Positions 12,770 through 26,739 of a DNA stretch of 64,000 nucleotides are shown piece by piece (the first letter of the stretch is position 1; every line of letters starts with the position of its first letter). Origin of the DNA: Druceiella hillmani (Eukaryota > Arthropoda > Insecta > Lepidoptera > Hepialidae); NCBI GenBank assembly GCA_039881145.1, contig JAYKKI010000137.1:1042501-1106500 (forward strand), written 5' to 3'. The notes under the pieces are model-generated. The model was not told the DNA's origin. It searched no databases and was given only the letters and a program-made list of their open reading frames with translations. A program made the translations under genes and the position numbers.

Positions 12770-15700
12770 GTCGACAAGAAGAAAATAAATTAGTGTTAAG
12801 ACCACCAAAAGCTATATTATGCCCTACCCTTATCGTAAATGAAAATATGCGTAATTTATAAATTATTCATAAAATATTATCGACCAATACAATGTATTCA
12901 AAACCGTTACATTATCTGTTGACCAATTAAATATTTTTTGTAAAATGAAATTATAAATTTATTTTTATATCATATCTGCAAATATATAAGTAGATTTAAA
13001 ATAATTTTTCTCCATAACTTAAGTTTTCAATGGTAGCAGTTGTTTTCAACGTGTTTATCGTTCCAGTACAATGAGTTTAATAATGATTGTATGATGAAAT
13101 AATAAGCAGATAAATAAAAAAAATTCTTTATGTATCTTTATATTTATATTCAATATAATAATAGGTAAAATGATTCTTTTGATCATCGTAACAAAGGCGG
13201 AAAGTTTCAGAAGTTCTCCTTAAGAAATAAAGTCGAATATTATCTGAATAAAGTTTAATTAATTATAATATTCTGTAATAGCTAATAGCTAAATATACTT
13301 CCGGGCAAGTATAAAAACTATGTAAATTATTTCTTCAAAAAAAAAACCTGCCAGCAGAGTAAAGAAAAATTTATGTTTTGGACAGTTTCCCACGAATCTC
13401 CAAACAAACATTGAATTATCCTCGGCTTTATCTTATCTAAAAACGGAACGGTGTAAAGAAACTGCCACGTATACTTTAAGAACCACTGTACTATTCAAAT
13501 ATTAGACAGCCGTGAGACAAATAAGCAAAGTGAACTATGAGAAATTGCTGTAAATACGTTTTGATAAAAATGTTTAAAAAACATGAACAATTTCATTATT
13601 TTAATATTCAGTAAAATGTCTTAAAAATTATGTTTTACTATATTTTTTTAAATTTTTGAAGTGAAAACTTGTTTACATGCACCTACAAGCAGTGAATGAA
13701 GCTGAGCCGTCAAGTTCGGATCTGTGATGCTGAATCGGATAAATTCGGCATCGGTCAAGTGAACTACTTTTTTAAGCGTAATATATAAAAATATTAAGCA
13801 AATCTCCTTTATAAGGGCCCATTTTTCGATTAATATTTTTTTTTTTAATATAAGTTACTGTGATACGAGAATTTTATTTTATATAATCAGTGTAATAATT
13901 CAAGTGTATACAGTTAATGTTTAATTTTTTTTTAAAAACAGTATAGTATTATACGCGTACGTCATTGCACTTTGAGATAATAATCTCTCATTGTCCCTGA
14001 TTCGCCGAAATAATATCCATCAAGTAATACCAATCCATCCATACCATCAAGTATATATTTTAAAATTAAAAGTTTTCACTTCATTCGTGTGATTGTAAGC
14101 ACATACAAGACATTTTTTTTAAACTGAAATAGAATTAATAAATTTCAACATAAAAGGAATAGTTATCATAATACAATAGCCTTTTATTATCTGTAAATCA
14201 CATATTTTTTAAAAAAGTAATTTTTTTGCCCCTTTTACTGTAACAAAATTTATCACTAAAAAAACAATGGTGCTGTATCAACATTTACATATTTATTTTA
14301 TAATATACAATACATAATAGTAACAATACAATTACTTATTTTCGGCACAGAAAAAATATAGACAGAACGAATTACTTTCGTAAATAATTGTAATAAATTT
14401 GAATAATTCCTTAAGTTCTTCTATAAAAATTAACATAGAATGGTCAAAGTAGAAAAGTTTACTAGTTCAGAAGTAACCATATACTGTTAATGCTATAGGC
14501 AGTTCTACAACCATCATTAAATATGGGTTATGTTTAGGAAGTAAATTTAACTTTTAACCACAAAATTTTTTAACAACATCTCAAAATAATCTTGTTAAAT
14601 TGAATCCCAAAAACAACCATTTCTGTAATTTGTTTTTCATTTACGCTAAACTATTTAAACATTTCTAAATGTTTTATGCACAAACGGGCAAGCGTTTTAT
14701 TTCAAGAGCAGTTTTTTTCCCGTGAACTGAAATCTGAGATAATAATAATAATAATATCTTTCATTTAAGGATATAAAATACGACAGGTAAAGTAATAGAC
14801 ATGTACAAACATTTTCTTAGGGCTAATGACAAAATTAAAGTTAAAAATTAAGTTACATGCCTTAACCTAAAATTTTTTCAATATTTTGTCCACAAAAAGG
14901 TTACTAGCTCGGCAGTTATGATATAAGAAAAACCGACACGGCCGGTTTACAGCTAGCACCTGTTGATCCTAGCCAGCATCTGAGATCGAGGTGGTAGATC
15001 ATATTATTAGTAGATTTGCTAGTTCTCATCGAAAGAGACTTGAAAATTATATAAACATAGAGGTGTCCAGATTCTTAAATGTCCAAAACATTATTAGAAT
15101 TAAACCCACAAGACTCAAAAGAATTAAATCATTTGTACTTGCTAGACATTAGAACACTAAGTGATTAAATGGCAAAATCTTACCTTCAAGAATTCTTAGG
15201 TTATTAGTTCAGAAACAAATTAATAATTAGTTATGTAACTAGTTTTAATAAAAATTATAAAAGAAACTAGAAAGATGTGTTGAATCAGAAATTAAGACGA
15301 GCCGACTAGTACAAAAATGGGCAAATTTTTTCTAATACTTACAGACTTTAGAAATTAAAGTACAATCATATTTTAATTTTCTTGACATTTCATTACTCGT
15401 GATGAAATATAGGAAATTTTTAAACAACTGATGAGTTTAGGAACAAATGGGGTCATTGGTTAATATGCTTATGGCATCTGGTTACGAATCCATCATCCTG
15501 TTCAAACTCGGAGCGCGCTTTATCTCTGAACTAACATCGCCGTTTCTTTAGCTTCAATTTTAAGATAATTCTAGACAAGAACAAGACGATAACGCCATCT
15601 TCCTCTATTATCTAAAATATAGAAAAAACTGTATTACACTATGTTAATATTTATTTCTCTATTAATAAGATATGCTAAAATATTTTTTGTTATCTCCTCT

Positions 15701-18700
15701 TGGTTCTTTTTTTTCCTATTATCAAATTTCTCTGAACACATATATTTGGTTCGTACATCAGTTAAGATTTTGTTTAAGTAGGTGTATATTTTTTTTTCTT
15801 AAATCCACTTTTTCACATCCGACTAAATGTTGAAATAGTATATTGTAAAACTAATTTACTATCAATACCATGACTGAATCGAATGTTCATTTTCAAACAT
15901 TGTACGTCGTCATATATATAAAAATGTTTTCTCCCAAGTTATCGTATTTAATGATTTTGCAATGGATGTTATTTCATACTTCGAAATAAAATTATTTGAA
16001 TTAATTTATAATTAATTTAATAAATACATAGCTATTTTTCCTACGGCTATAAATTATATGCGTCATAGAAACAAATATAATACAAGTATTTATAAATGAT
16101 TTAACGAAAAAAAATACCCTCAAAATGTTGCAACTCTATTTCCCTTTTTTATTAAATATAATAATAATAAAAAATAACTTGAATTTAATTTCTTGGGTAT
16201 AAAACTCTATCAGTAGAGGGTTGTTTCCGTAATGGGTTGCATATTGAATATTTATGTTAGAATACGAAAATTATTCAATAAAATTGAAATTAACTATAAT
16301 ATGTCATTAGCTTATATTTTAAAAATGATCTATTATATGTGATTACGTAACTGAATATAATACTAGGAAGTACTTGTATCGCTTTCCTTTGGTTGATATA
16401 TCGTCATAAAGTTCAGATATAAATGATACGTGATTTCTCTAACGATATGCTACCTAATGTATAAGTAAAAATATCAGAAATTCGAATATAAAACCGCCGC
16501 AAAATAACTTGATGTGAACAGAAAATAGGAGTATTCAAGCGACAGATGTGTCACTGATCAGACCAGAACTATACTTTAGGGTCCTCATAAAAGATTACCA
16601 TAACCCTTAAAGGCCAACAACCTAATGGCCAACAGCCGCTAGATTATCATGGACATGCCGAATTTTAAAATCACAAATTCTAATAATCCATTAACAATAA
16701 ATGTTTAAGTCTGTGTCGTGGAAATCTGTGTGTAGAAATTCTTTCACATGTTGGACGAATATGTTTTCTTTAGCTGCTTTGAAAATGCTTTTATCGGATT
16801 ACAAGCTTTAAGAAGTATTAAGATGATTCAGTAAAGTCACAATTATCAACGATACTTAAATTTTAATAAATTGCAGAAAAACCTTAACCATTATAAGTTT
16901 AAATTCCATCTCCTACATTTAAATATATTTACGTGACGACATACAAATAAGTTTGTATACATCCAGGTGTTCGCCAAAGAAACGTCTAAGCTTCGTATTT
17001 CAAAAAAGTTTCGAGTGCGTACTTAAAGGCTTTGGCCGAATTCAACGAAAAATTTGTTTGAAAAATGTTTATAAACCAATTTCCCTTTGATTTTCCGCCG
17101 CCCGTCGCTAAGAGGTTTAGGTGAAAATAATTATTACGAATCGTTTTACGGTTTTACACTTTTGTACTTCGCGGAAGATGTTCAAGCAATAACGTGAGCA
17201 TTTGGTCGGTTTATCTGTTAATATAAATAAAAATAATCCTCTGTGATTACATTTAAGAGTCCAAGTGACTTGTTAACGGAAATAGTATTTAATGAATTGT
17301 TATGTATTTGTTGATTGATTCTTTATTTATCACGTAATTTCTTCAGCGCACTTGCTTATAATACATGTGAGGTAGGTATTTTTACAAGAAATTTTTGACT
17401 CTTACAATTCTAAACAGTGAGCGAAATACTTTAAAAAATTATTTGAATACATAGTATGCGAGTTATCATTTATACTTGTACATAAGGTCTTGCGGATATA
17501 AATATTTAATTTTACAATGTGCAATAGGTGACTTCCTACAATCATTGAAAGTAGTGAGTTATTTGAGGGAAATTGGTTAATTATTGGAGACCAATACTGG
17601 GAGCGACTAAAGTAATTTTATTTTTCACTGATTTTTTCATTGCTTATTTTTTATTAATTTTTTTCTGAAATCTACATATGATACATGCACAAAATATTAC
17701 TCCCTCAATATCAGTAGACATTTTCTTAGGTGGTTACTTTTTTATTTTTATGTGTTGAGTTAACGAGTTTTTTATGATTTCCGTTTTTTATTCTAATAGT
17801 CCTTTTATTTATCATACTCTATAGTTATATCATGTTTAAATAAAGTTTCTATCCATAAATCCTGCACAAACAAGCTATTATTTGATATTGGACCTAAAGT
17901 CTGAGATAATCCTAAATTTATGTGTTCAATTAAAATTTGTTACCATTACATGACACAAACAAAACACTTCAAAATAATTAAAACATTGTTGAACCTGTTT
18001 AATATAACAGTACCATTGTAATGTGCAGTATCCCTACTGTGCAAGAGCTGAGTAATCGGCACAAACCAAATTTCGACTTTTTTTTAAATGTTCTTCGATT
18101 TATTTAAATCATTTGTAAGGCGTGAATTAATTATATCATTTTCCAAAAAAATTCGGCATTGCGTCTTGCTAAGACCAACAAATAATAACTATTTAGAAAT
18201 TTTTTAATGTCGACAACTTTCTTAATTTTTTTAAAGACGAAAAATATTATGTAAAGGTTTCTTTAAAATATTTTTTTTATTTGGTAGACTGAATGTGGCG
18301 CTTGTGTGTGGGTATGGATGTGAATGAAAAGCAAAAGAGAGGCAGGAGAGTCAACTCAACACTGATTTATAAAATCTGTGGAAGTGGCGGTAATTTGAAA
18401 TTTTTTAATTTTTGTTCGGAAATAATATTTTACTGCAAGATTTCCAACTGAGTTCTTGTATTTTTAATATTTTATTCTTTTTTGTGCTTTATTTATTCAA
18501 TTATAATGAAATTCCCTCACCTTCATTGATCTTCAAATAAAAACTATCCAGCAGTCGTTTATTAACATAATTTTGGCGTCCCTCTTTGGTTTTAAATAGT
18601 TTAATTTTAAGTTGGTGTAGAAATTTGATATTGCTTGAATGTTTTTTCATTTGTCGCCTAATATTTTAAAATTACGTCTTACATTTTGAATATTTAAATT

Positions 18701-18835
18701 TTTATCTTTTATTAGGACTTATATATAATTTCCTAAATTATCTGTTTAACCCATGGCATGCTTATAACAATATCTAACGTAAGCATTTAAGAGATAATTA
18801 TTTCTTGTACTTATCCTGATAACTATTGCTGCTCA
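12770..18835. other. Long AT-rich non-coding stretch
   Basis: About 6 kb with no gene, RNA or element that I can support. An (AAT)n run of six units lies near 14739-14757. Slightly GC-richer patches at 13685-13760, 14935-15005, 15475-15610 and 17090-17160 carry no open frame of note. The words AACGCCATCT (15592) and GCCGCCCGTCGC (17096) hint at eroded lepidopteran repeats. Confidence 0.45.
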
Positions 18836-18839
18836 CATT

Positions 18840-19105
18840 TCCTAACCCCTCTTTACTAACGTGCTTCTCGCCACACTCTCCGAACAAGTGAATAGAAACA
18901 TGTATACAGGTAGGCAACCGAGTCGAAAAGTGAGATAGTACAATTCCATCTCCACTCAACAATTAGCAATATGTGTGAACGTTATCAAATATTCGCCTCA
19001 ATTACCACAGCAAACATTGCTACTTTTTAAGTACCCATAATCGTTGAGTGAAATTTCGAGACAAATACTCTTTTGAAGGTGCCACGTTGCAAATCATTGT
19101 AACGC
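18840..19105 (+). repeat. Dispersed repeat family R, copy A
   Basis: Shares an ordered series of words with 38975-39245 and 62925-63150: CCTAACC..CTTTACT, CCACTCAACAATT, GTGAACG/GTAAACATTCG, GCAAACATTGCTACTTTTTAAG, CCCATAATCG, TGAGTGAAATTTCGAGACAAAT and TGTAACGCGAGCC. It has no coding frame in common between copies, so it is a non-coding interspersed repeat, family unknown. Confidence 0.65.
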
Positions 19106-19874
19106 GAGCCGCTTAAATTTTGTTGAATTGCTGTTTACAGTTCTGCATAAATATTACACGTTTACTATTCCGTTACTCATTAACTATTCGCATTTCAATA
19201 GCGTATGCAAAAACAAGCAATTAGATTGATGAAATGAAAATGTTTTACGTATTCGATAAAATGGACATGAATTCAAATAAAAATTAAATATTGATAAATC
19301 TCTACATATAACCTATAAGCTTTACGTATCTGTATATTGAAAACATGTTCAAAAAATGTATTTGAGAGTAAGTGATAGAATGTGTTAATATATATTTAGC
19401 AACTTTTGACTTTTCGATGATTTACGTAAAACTACTGACCAAATTCGATTGGAAACAAATGATGATCGAATAGCAAGTGGCCCGACGGTACTGCGAATTA
19501 GATAGTACATTTCATAAAATATTTTGGAAAATCATTAGTACGATGCAAATTCAGTAGCTCCATTCACACATCGGTTTCGTTTTAAATTTGTAGGTGTATC
19601 GACTTATCTGGTAGCCAAACAAAAGGTTTATATTTATTCGACAAAATAATATTTTTTTTTGTTTCAGGCATTAATGCATGATCTCAGTCAGATAATGTTT
19701 TTTTTTTTTGAAAAATTTGAAAAGCTTATTAATTATTCTAAATGTGAAATAAGCTGTCTCTCTGGGTAGGAATTATGGAAAAACTAAATATTCTTTTAGT
19801 CTTTCCGTGATTTGAATATCTGGGAACATTGCCCACCTATGTATTCCATTCACCATTGTTGAACCTATATTGCA

Positions 19875-19877
<3 letters not shown>
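19106..19877. other. AT-rich non-coding stretch
   Basis: Nothing recognisable beyond poly-T runs at about 19650 and 19698. Confidence 0.45.

Positions 19878-19929
<52 letters not shown>
19878..19929. repeat. (TA)n microsatellite
   Basis: About 26 TA units without interruption. Confidence 0.97.
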
Positions 19930-19931
<2 letters not shown>

Positions 19932-20638
19932 CTCAAAAATCAACATAATCGTTCAAAATGTTACTATTATATTCCAGAAATCGCTTACGGATCGGCGTAT
20001 TAATTATTTGTCTCATATAGATTTCATTTGTGTCATCTAATATATTCACCCGTGGTAAAATTTATATTGACCTATCCAGATTTGAAGTTCATTTAATGAA
20101 AGTTAATACAAGTTGGATCAAGCACGAAAAAACCGTAAAGTCTAATGGATTGACATATTTTCACTTTATAAAATAAATAAGAGTAAAATTTAAAAAAAAT
20201 ATCCGGATGGGGAGTTAGTTTTACAACCGTATATTGCCGCCATTTGAAATACAAATGAAAATTTGATTAAAATGCATATTTTTATAACAAAAACTGAGAT
20301 AAACTAAGGACAAAATGTAATTATTCCACAGCAAAATATTTTGTAATTGTAACCAGAACGTTGACGTCAAAACTGTGACAAATTTTCCGCAGATTATTAC
20401 GTAAGTAAAAATGTATTGATATATTTACTTATCGTATTTACTCTCGTAATAGATAATTCGTTACAATCTCCATGGAAAGCAAAATATTTAGCAGTGATAT
20501 ATATATTCCCTTGATCTTCCTCCATCCGGAATCTTTCCTGTTTTGAGATATGTTCTACGTATGGGAACTAGTGTGATTTATTTGTTAGCATCTGAAGCTA
20601 TCAGAGAAATATCTTTTTCCATAAGAATCGCAAACTTT

Positions 20639-20723
20639 AATATTCAATCTTCAGGTCGAGTGATAGACCTGAAGATTGAATATTCAAGTTTTTTTCGAGA
20701 GATAGACCTGAATATTGAATCCA
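20639..20723. repeat. 19-bp perfect hairpin plus an extra direct arm
   Basis: AATATTCAATCTTCAGGTC (20639-20657) and its exact complement (20666-20684) enclose an 8-nt loop. A third, direct copy GATAGACCTGAATATTGAAT follows at 20701-20720 and differs from the second arm at one position. One inverted and two direct copies imply a fold-back duplication. Confidence 0.9.
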
Positions 20724-21871
20724 AATTGCTGCTTCTTCTGTTACTTCTTTCAAACGATATTCGATACTATATATGGAATTGAAAATAATTTTTTGGACAA
20801 TTTTATTTACCCCCCAAAATTTCCACATTCATATTTTGGAGTTTTAGCTGTTAAATTACATAAAGAGTAATTATTTATAGAATAATTCAAAGAAATTATT
20901 GAATTCTGTTGTCTTTTTTTTCCACTATTAACTTTTATCATTCCAACTCTTGGTAATTCCAACGTATTCTCCTGATATTATAGCTTGCTGGTGTCTAACT
21001 TTAAATGCCAAAATGATGTTTATATAATAACATTTCAGCCATTCAAAATTATCTTTTTTAATTATATCGGAAGTACCTTGCAAGTACACTTAAAATAAAC
21101 CTTCGTGTATAAATTGTATTTGGGAAACACGCTGGGAAAGACAAGGATTACTTCAATAAAGATAAGTGATAATCTTCCATATTTAGCACATATATTTTTT
21201 TAAAGTGCTCACCATTTTGTACTTATGTTTCTCGGTAATCTTAGAAATTACTAAATTAATTCCATTTTTTTATTTAATCTTCCATTATTTTGCATGTATT
21301 TAGTTGAAAAAGTGTTTATGCTATACTATAAAGTTGAAAATATTTTAAAGTTAATTGACATATATTTAAAACGTTCACTTTTATTCCTTATTTTCTTCCA
21401 ATTAAGTACAAATATTTGGATATTGAAATTTTTACGCGTCTTATATTTCTATCAAGAATATTCCACAAACTTTTAATTAAACCTAATATAATCCCATTGT
21501 TAATTTAGATACGATATCAAATAAGTCTGTATTCATTATAATGTACTTTATATTAGCTTTTACCATATATATAGATGAATATAATTTTTTTGTTACGTTA
21601 ACCCACAAGCGCACGTAACTACCCCATACTCTTTTAAACATGTATGTACTAGTATTCAAGTATAATTTTATATGATTGAAAATTTATAATCTGGCGGTCT
21701 TGCAGAATTTAATATATCTGGTTTAAGATTACTATTATTAAATTTGAACGAATAATTAATTGCAATCCTTAAAACTTTGCTAATGGCCATATATCTAGCT
21801 AAAGTAATTATTAATGAAAGAAAAAAGTTAGTAAATCATCTTTGTTTTAAATCTAAACTCTAATTTTGAAT
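20724..21871. other. AT-rich non-coding stretch
   Basis: No supported feature. The 60-residue frame at 21294 is composed of AT-rich codons without any domain. Confidence 0.45.
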
Positions 21872-22038
21872 AAATTTAATAACGTAATTCAATTGTAAAG
21901 TATAGATAATGATAACTGAGTGTTTAACTGAGTTTAATAATGAAACAACGCAAAGAAATTTAATAACGTAATTCAATTGTAAAGTATAGATAATTATTAA
22001 CTGAGTGATTAACTGAATTCAATAATGAAACAGCGCGA
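21872..22038. repeat. 84-bp tandem duplication
   Basis: AAATTTAATAACGTAATTCA starts at 21872 and again at 21956. The two 84-bp units match through TATAGATAAT..TAACTGAGTG..TAATGAAACA(A/G)CGC with only a few substitutions. Confidence 0.9.
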
Positions 22039-22039
22039 T

Positions 22040-24690
22040 AAGGAAACAAAAAAAAGGTTTAATTAAGATATTTATTATATTTTCCGCAGAATTTAAAATA
22101 ATGTCAAAAAAATGATTTTCTTGACGTGTCAATTCCAAATAGACAAGCGATCGGCTCCTTCGTATTGTTACTTACTCTCGATGCATAAAATTACTTATGG
22201 TTTCTACGAAATGATCTTAAGTTTATAAGTGCGCTAAGGCTACAGTACGATAGATGCCCTGCAAACCCCTCCCTTTTTTACTTAAAAAAGGGAAAGTATT
22301 TACATAAAACATTTCCAGGAAAGTGGATCAGCTACTTAGGGCACATTATGTAGCCACGACTATCGCCAAGCCTAAATCCCGTGATTTTTTTTTTATTAGG
22401 GTTGCATAAGTGAAAAAGTTTTCAGACACCCGATTACTGGTCTTTCTTAGCTACATAAACCTGTCGGGAAGCGATGCTATGCCTCGTTATATATTAAACA
22501 TATATTCACGACTTTGTGGGATGTACATTAATAAATATAGAATAATAAATAAAATCGTATTTTTGGTTTATGTATTCAAGTAGATAATATCTTTAAATAT
22601 CGTTTACCGACTTTTTGATAGCGGCTTGGCTTCAACTCAGCTATCTCCTAGCTAGTCACCTGAACTTCAATTCAATTGGTGAATAATCAATCATGTTATT
22701 AAATTAAATAACATGAAAGTAATAAACTCTCTATCACTGTTTTTTTGCAAAACTATATATCATTATTAATTTTAAGACATTTATATTCCTTAATTTTTAA
22801 ATTAAGAACACCATCCAGACATGTGCAATACTAAAAATTTTGCATTCGCATCGAGGACCGATGATAGCAGAAAAGTTTTCTAAAATAAAAAAAAAAAATG
22901 TTTTCGTCTTAAAATAAGAAAAACCAAAAAATAGGAATGATATTATAGTTTAAAAAAAATTAAAAACAAAAGTGGTATTGTAGCAAAAGTGAAAAAAACG
23001 CTGTTGTGCTTGAGACCACTTGTCGTCATTTTTGTTTCCGCCAGCTGTTTGAGGAACCATTATGAAAATATAAGTCGAGAGCATCCCACGTCTTTTTCCA
23101 TTGTAATTTTTTGTCATCAAAAACGTTCTTTCACTAATGAGCAAAACCTTTATATTTCAAGCTTTTTAAATTTTTTTAATTCATATTTGTATAGAAGCGT
23201 CTTTTTTTAGTTTCTTTTTTTAAATTATTTATATTTTATATACAACTCTTTCATACAATTTTTATGCTTTTAGAATCTCAAAATTCATTTTATTTCATAA
23301 TTTTTAATGTAAATTTTCGTTCACCGTTACTATAATATTGCTAAGATTTACTTTTAAATTGCTTTATTTGTGACTAATTCTCAGGCCTAGAAATTTCTAT
23401 ACAGGTTTTGTATATTTTTCAAATAAACTTTCTTAATCAGCAAAGACCCAAGTATATTAGTATTTAAGCTTATATCCAATATCCCCAATAAAATACCAAT
23501 TAGATTTCATAAACATCTACCAGCCCAAATTTCCAGTTAAGTTAATTTGAAAACTCTGAACTCAAATTCCATTCAACTCTTTGCATTAATATTGAAATAT
23601 AGGATTGTGCGATCGGAAACGTGAGAACGTGGCTGGAAGTAATATGATGTGAATGGAAAAGCAGAAACCAAACAGGACATTGTTGGGATAAGTTCACAAT
23701 TCATAAGTTCAGGCGAGTATTTGAGATTTGATCCTTAAAGCTTACGATAACTATGGATTTTCGTAGTTATTTGTGTTCAGTGTTTCCGTATTATGTTAAA
23801 ATAATTTGGCATCACCTGTTATCAATATTTGTTGTTATTAAATATATTTGATGTTGAATGCGAAATGTATGCACGGTGAAGTAAGAAAACCAAGAGTTTG
23901 GTCGGTGAAAGGGATAACTTAAATAGAGTTAATGGCTTAATTGTATTAAAGAAGCAATTAAATTGAAATTTATTTTTCAAAGCTACATGTACCTTAGTAT
24001 TTAAACAGTGAAAGTTTACAAACTGAGCTCGTGATGTATACTTAATTGTTCTCTCTTTTTTAAACCAATTGAGTTCCTAATTATTAGTGGTAAATTTTGC
24101 TGTGTACTTTTCTTTTACTTTATTTTTGATAAATAAAAAAGGTTTAAAGTGATCTTGATCCATAAAATAACAAATATATTTCATTACTAAACATGGACAA
24201 CGCGAGAAAAACTCTCGTTTTGAGATAAATCCAAGCTATGTGACATTAAAGTTCATTAAAATATTTGAAACTAAGTATGCTGCATGAGTTAAACGAGTGG
24301 CGAGTTTAATAATATTTTTTAACTGCGGCTTTTTAGTTCAAAATATCTATCACGGTCGAGAAGAATTCACTCTACAAGCATTCTGTACACATTTAGGCAC
24401 TTTTATATACATCACACGAGAGTTGACTAAAAAGTAACGATAAACTGTATTTGTAATTGGCTTAATCCAAAAATATACATGTAGCCTCATTCTACTTTAA
24501 CTAGATGATACAGAAACCATCTAAATATTTTTAACAGCGAGAATTGCATTCATTTACATACGGGCAACGTGGAAACAAACAAAGTGAAAACGCGAAAATA
24601 AAGAAAACCAAGTAAAATCAAAGTAAAACGACGTAATCAAGTACCTTGACTTGAAAAAATAATGCCTACGAATAAAATATATGTCTATTT
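22040..24690. other. AT-rich non-coding stretch
   Basis: No gene seen. A short hairpin CCCTTTTTT/AAAAAAGGG lies at about 22271-22292. The overlapping frames on both strands at 22950-23210 show no recognisable domain. Confidence 0.45.
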
Positions 24691-24701
24691 GGAAAAAAAA
24701 C

Positions 24702-25505
24702 CGGGGGATACCACTCTTTCATATTTCACAGTTACATCTTGGTACAAGCAGTTAAAGTAGAGTAACACCTTGATTGAAGACCAGAGTCTCGGAGATCACC
24801 CGTCCACGTCGCTTACCGAAGATAATGTCAAAAGTGTCCAAGATCTAATTCAGCAGTTTAAAGGGTCGTCGTTAAATATTTGATTGAGGACTCTTGTATT
24901 TAACAGACCCAGTGAATTTCTTATTTAAAGGAACTTTTTATATTAAGTACCGAAAATGTTAACCTATGATCGAAAGAAAAGAAGGCTCGACTATTGTAGT
25001 GTGTGTAGAAATCTATGACGTAAAAAAATATTTCCTATGCGCGATTTGTCACAATGAATAAAACTTCTGTTCAAAATTTTGACAAAACAGAAATTGAAAA
25101 AGAAATATCTTTTCCGTCGCTCAAGATATTAAATTTGCCATAACGGTGGAACAGTTACGGTCTTATTTTGGTAAATGAAAGGTATAATAACCAAAATGTT
25201 CCATGTATGAAAGGGAGCTAGTGTTTCTTTCTGTGTGAAACAAATAAGAAAATGAAGACAGGTTATTAAGGAGAGAAACCATGGAAAACTGCTATCGGTC
25301 GTTCTATTTAACCAATAAAACGTACTCATTCGTAAGACTAAATTTGCAAGCCATAATTAGTCAGGTACCATTCCTCAAACTAGCTTCCAACTCTTTGAAT
25401 ACCCACCTTATTTCCAAGATTTGGTTCCCCAGTGGCTCATATTTCTTTTGTGTACTGAAGAAAGACTTAAGAAAACTCTCCAAGAAAAAAATGCCGACGA
25501 TTTAA
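24702..25505 (+). pseudogene. Dead mariner-family transposase
   Basis: A Tc1/mariner transposase, the enzyme that cuts and pastes its own element at TA sites, can be followed in translation, with stops and frame changes. The helix-turn-helix part reads SYFTVTSWYKQLK (about 24720), then IEDQSLGDHPSTSLTEDNVK (24774-24833), matching the mariner ...EDEPRSGRPST... linker. At 25043 RFVTMNKTS corresponds to the first catalytic motif (VTxDETW), with Asp replaced by Asn. At 25152 TVTVLFW-stop-MKGII matches the second catalytic motif VFWDxxG, with the Asp codon now a stop. At 25300 VLFNQ and at 25398 LFEYPPYFQDLVP match VLFHQDNAP and LxHPPYSPDLAP. The length is close to that of a full family member, but terminal inverted repeats were not located. 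It is inactive. Confidence 0.8.
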
Positions 25506-25509
25506 TTAA

Positions 25510-25984
25510 TATCAATAATGCTGATCAGCTAAAACTATTTATTTAATAGTCAGCTAACATTGTAACAGTTTCGGAATTATCCAAAGTTGAATATAACATT
25601 CATGTTCATGTTAAGAGGGTAGTCGTGAAGGTTATCGCTGAAATGTTTTTTGGATAATTCAGTGACAACCTTCTTTAATACATTAATCTTATTCTTTTTT
25701 TTAGATAAGTTCAAAAAGCTTTCATTAATTAAATTTTTTCAGTCAGTGTAAAGAAAATGATGAGCTTTCGGTTTACTAACTTGTAAGGTTTTTCTTATCA
25801 ATATTACTTGCATATTGTTAATTAAAGTCATACAATTGTAAAAGTCTAAATTTAGTAACTGTATGTGCGGTGCAGGGTACTTAATTAAATGTGAAAAAAA
25901 TTAAAATAGGATACTTTGGCAATAATTTTCTTCTTTAAAACTTTCAAGCAATATGTTACAGGAAAGATCATTTTTATTGTAAAA
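25510..25984. other. AT-rich non-coding stretch
   Basis: Follows the mariner remnant; nothing recognised. It could include the mariner 3' end. Confidence 0.4.
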
Positions 25985-26570
25985 AATTAATAAAGAATAA
26001 TCGGTTTGTTAAACGTCTAAAATCAATATCATTTTAATTTAAGCAAAGAACTTAACAGTCAATAATAGATATTTTATAAAAACTTTAATAAACATACTCC
26101 ACTATAATAGACATTTAAACAGTCTTAATAAATTTTTCCTCCATTTTGAAAAAATAAAGATCAAAAATAATAAAAATTTTGTTAGCCGTCAAGAATTAAA
26201 ATTTTCTCAAATTTCGTTAAAGTATAATAGACATTAATTGACATTTTAGTAACTATATCGAAATTTCAAGCAAAAAAAATTATCAAGCAGTAATAAAAAA
26301 TGCATCAAAGTAATCGACACTTTGTTAACCGTCAATAATCAATATTTTCTTAAATATCAACAAAAAATAATTGAAAATGATCGATGTTTTTTTAATCATC
26401 ATTTATATTTTGCAAAATTTTAGTAAAAAATAATCGACATTTTGTTGAAGGTCAGTAATATACGAGTATACTTTAATGAATTTAAATAAAGAATTCTCTA
26501 CAATAATTGATATTTTATCAATCATTAGTAATCGATATTTAATCACCTTTTGATAAACGATATGCGACAG
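25985..26570. repeat. Strongly diverged tandem array
   Basis: Variants of AATAATCGACATTTTGTTAA followed by CCGTCAATAATCGATATTTT recur about seven or eight times (for example 26049, 26104, 26225, 26311, 26427, 26501, 26529) at irregular spacing. It looks like an old minisatellite or satellite fragment decayed by substitution and indels. Confidence 0.6.
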
Positions 26571-26739
26571 TTTCTCAATTTCAATGTTGAATTTCATTGA
26601 GTATATGTTTAATCAACCTAAGTTTGTTACGTACTAAAGACACGCTACTGACCCTAATACAACAGTTTTTCAATTTTTTTATCCGTTTGCCTTTTGATAT
26701 TTTTGTCTGTGCGCATCTTCGTTGTGTACGCTAAACTCA

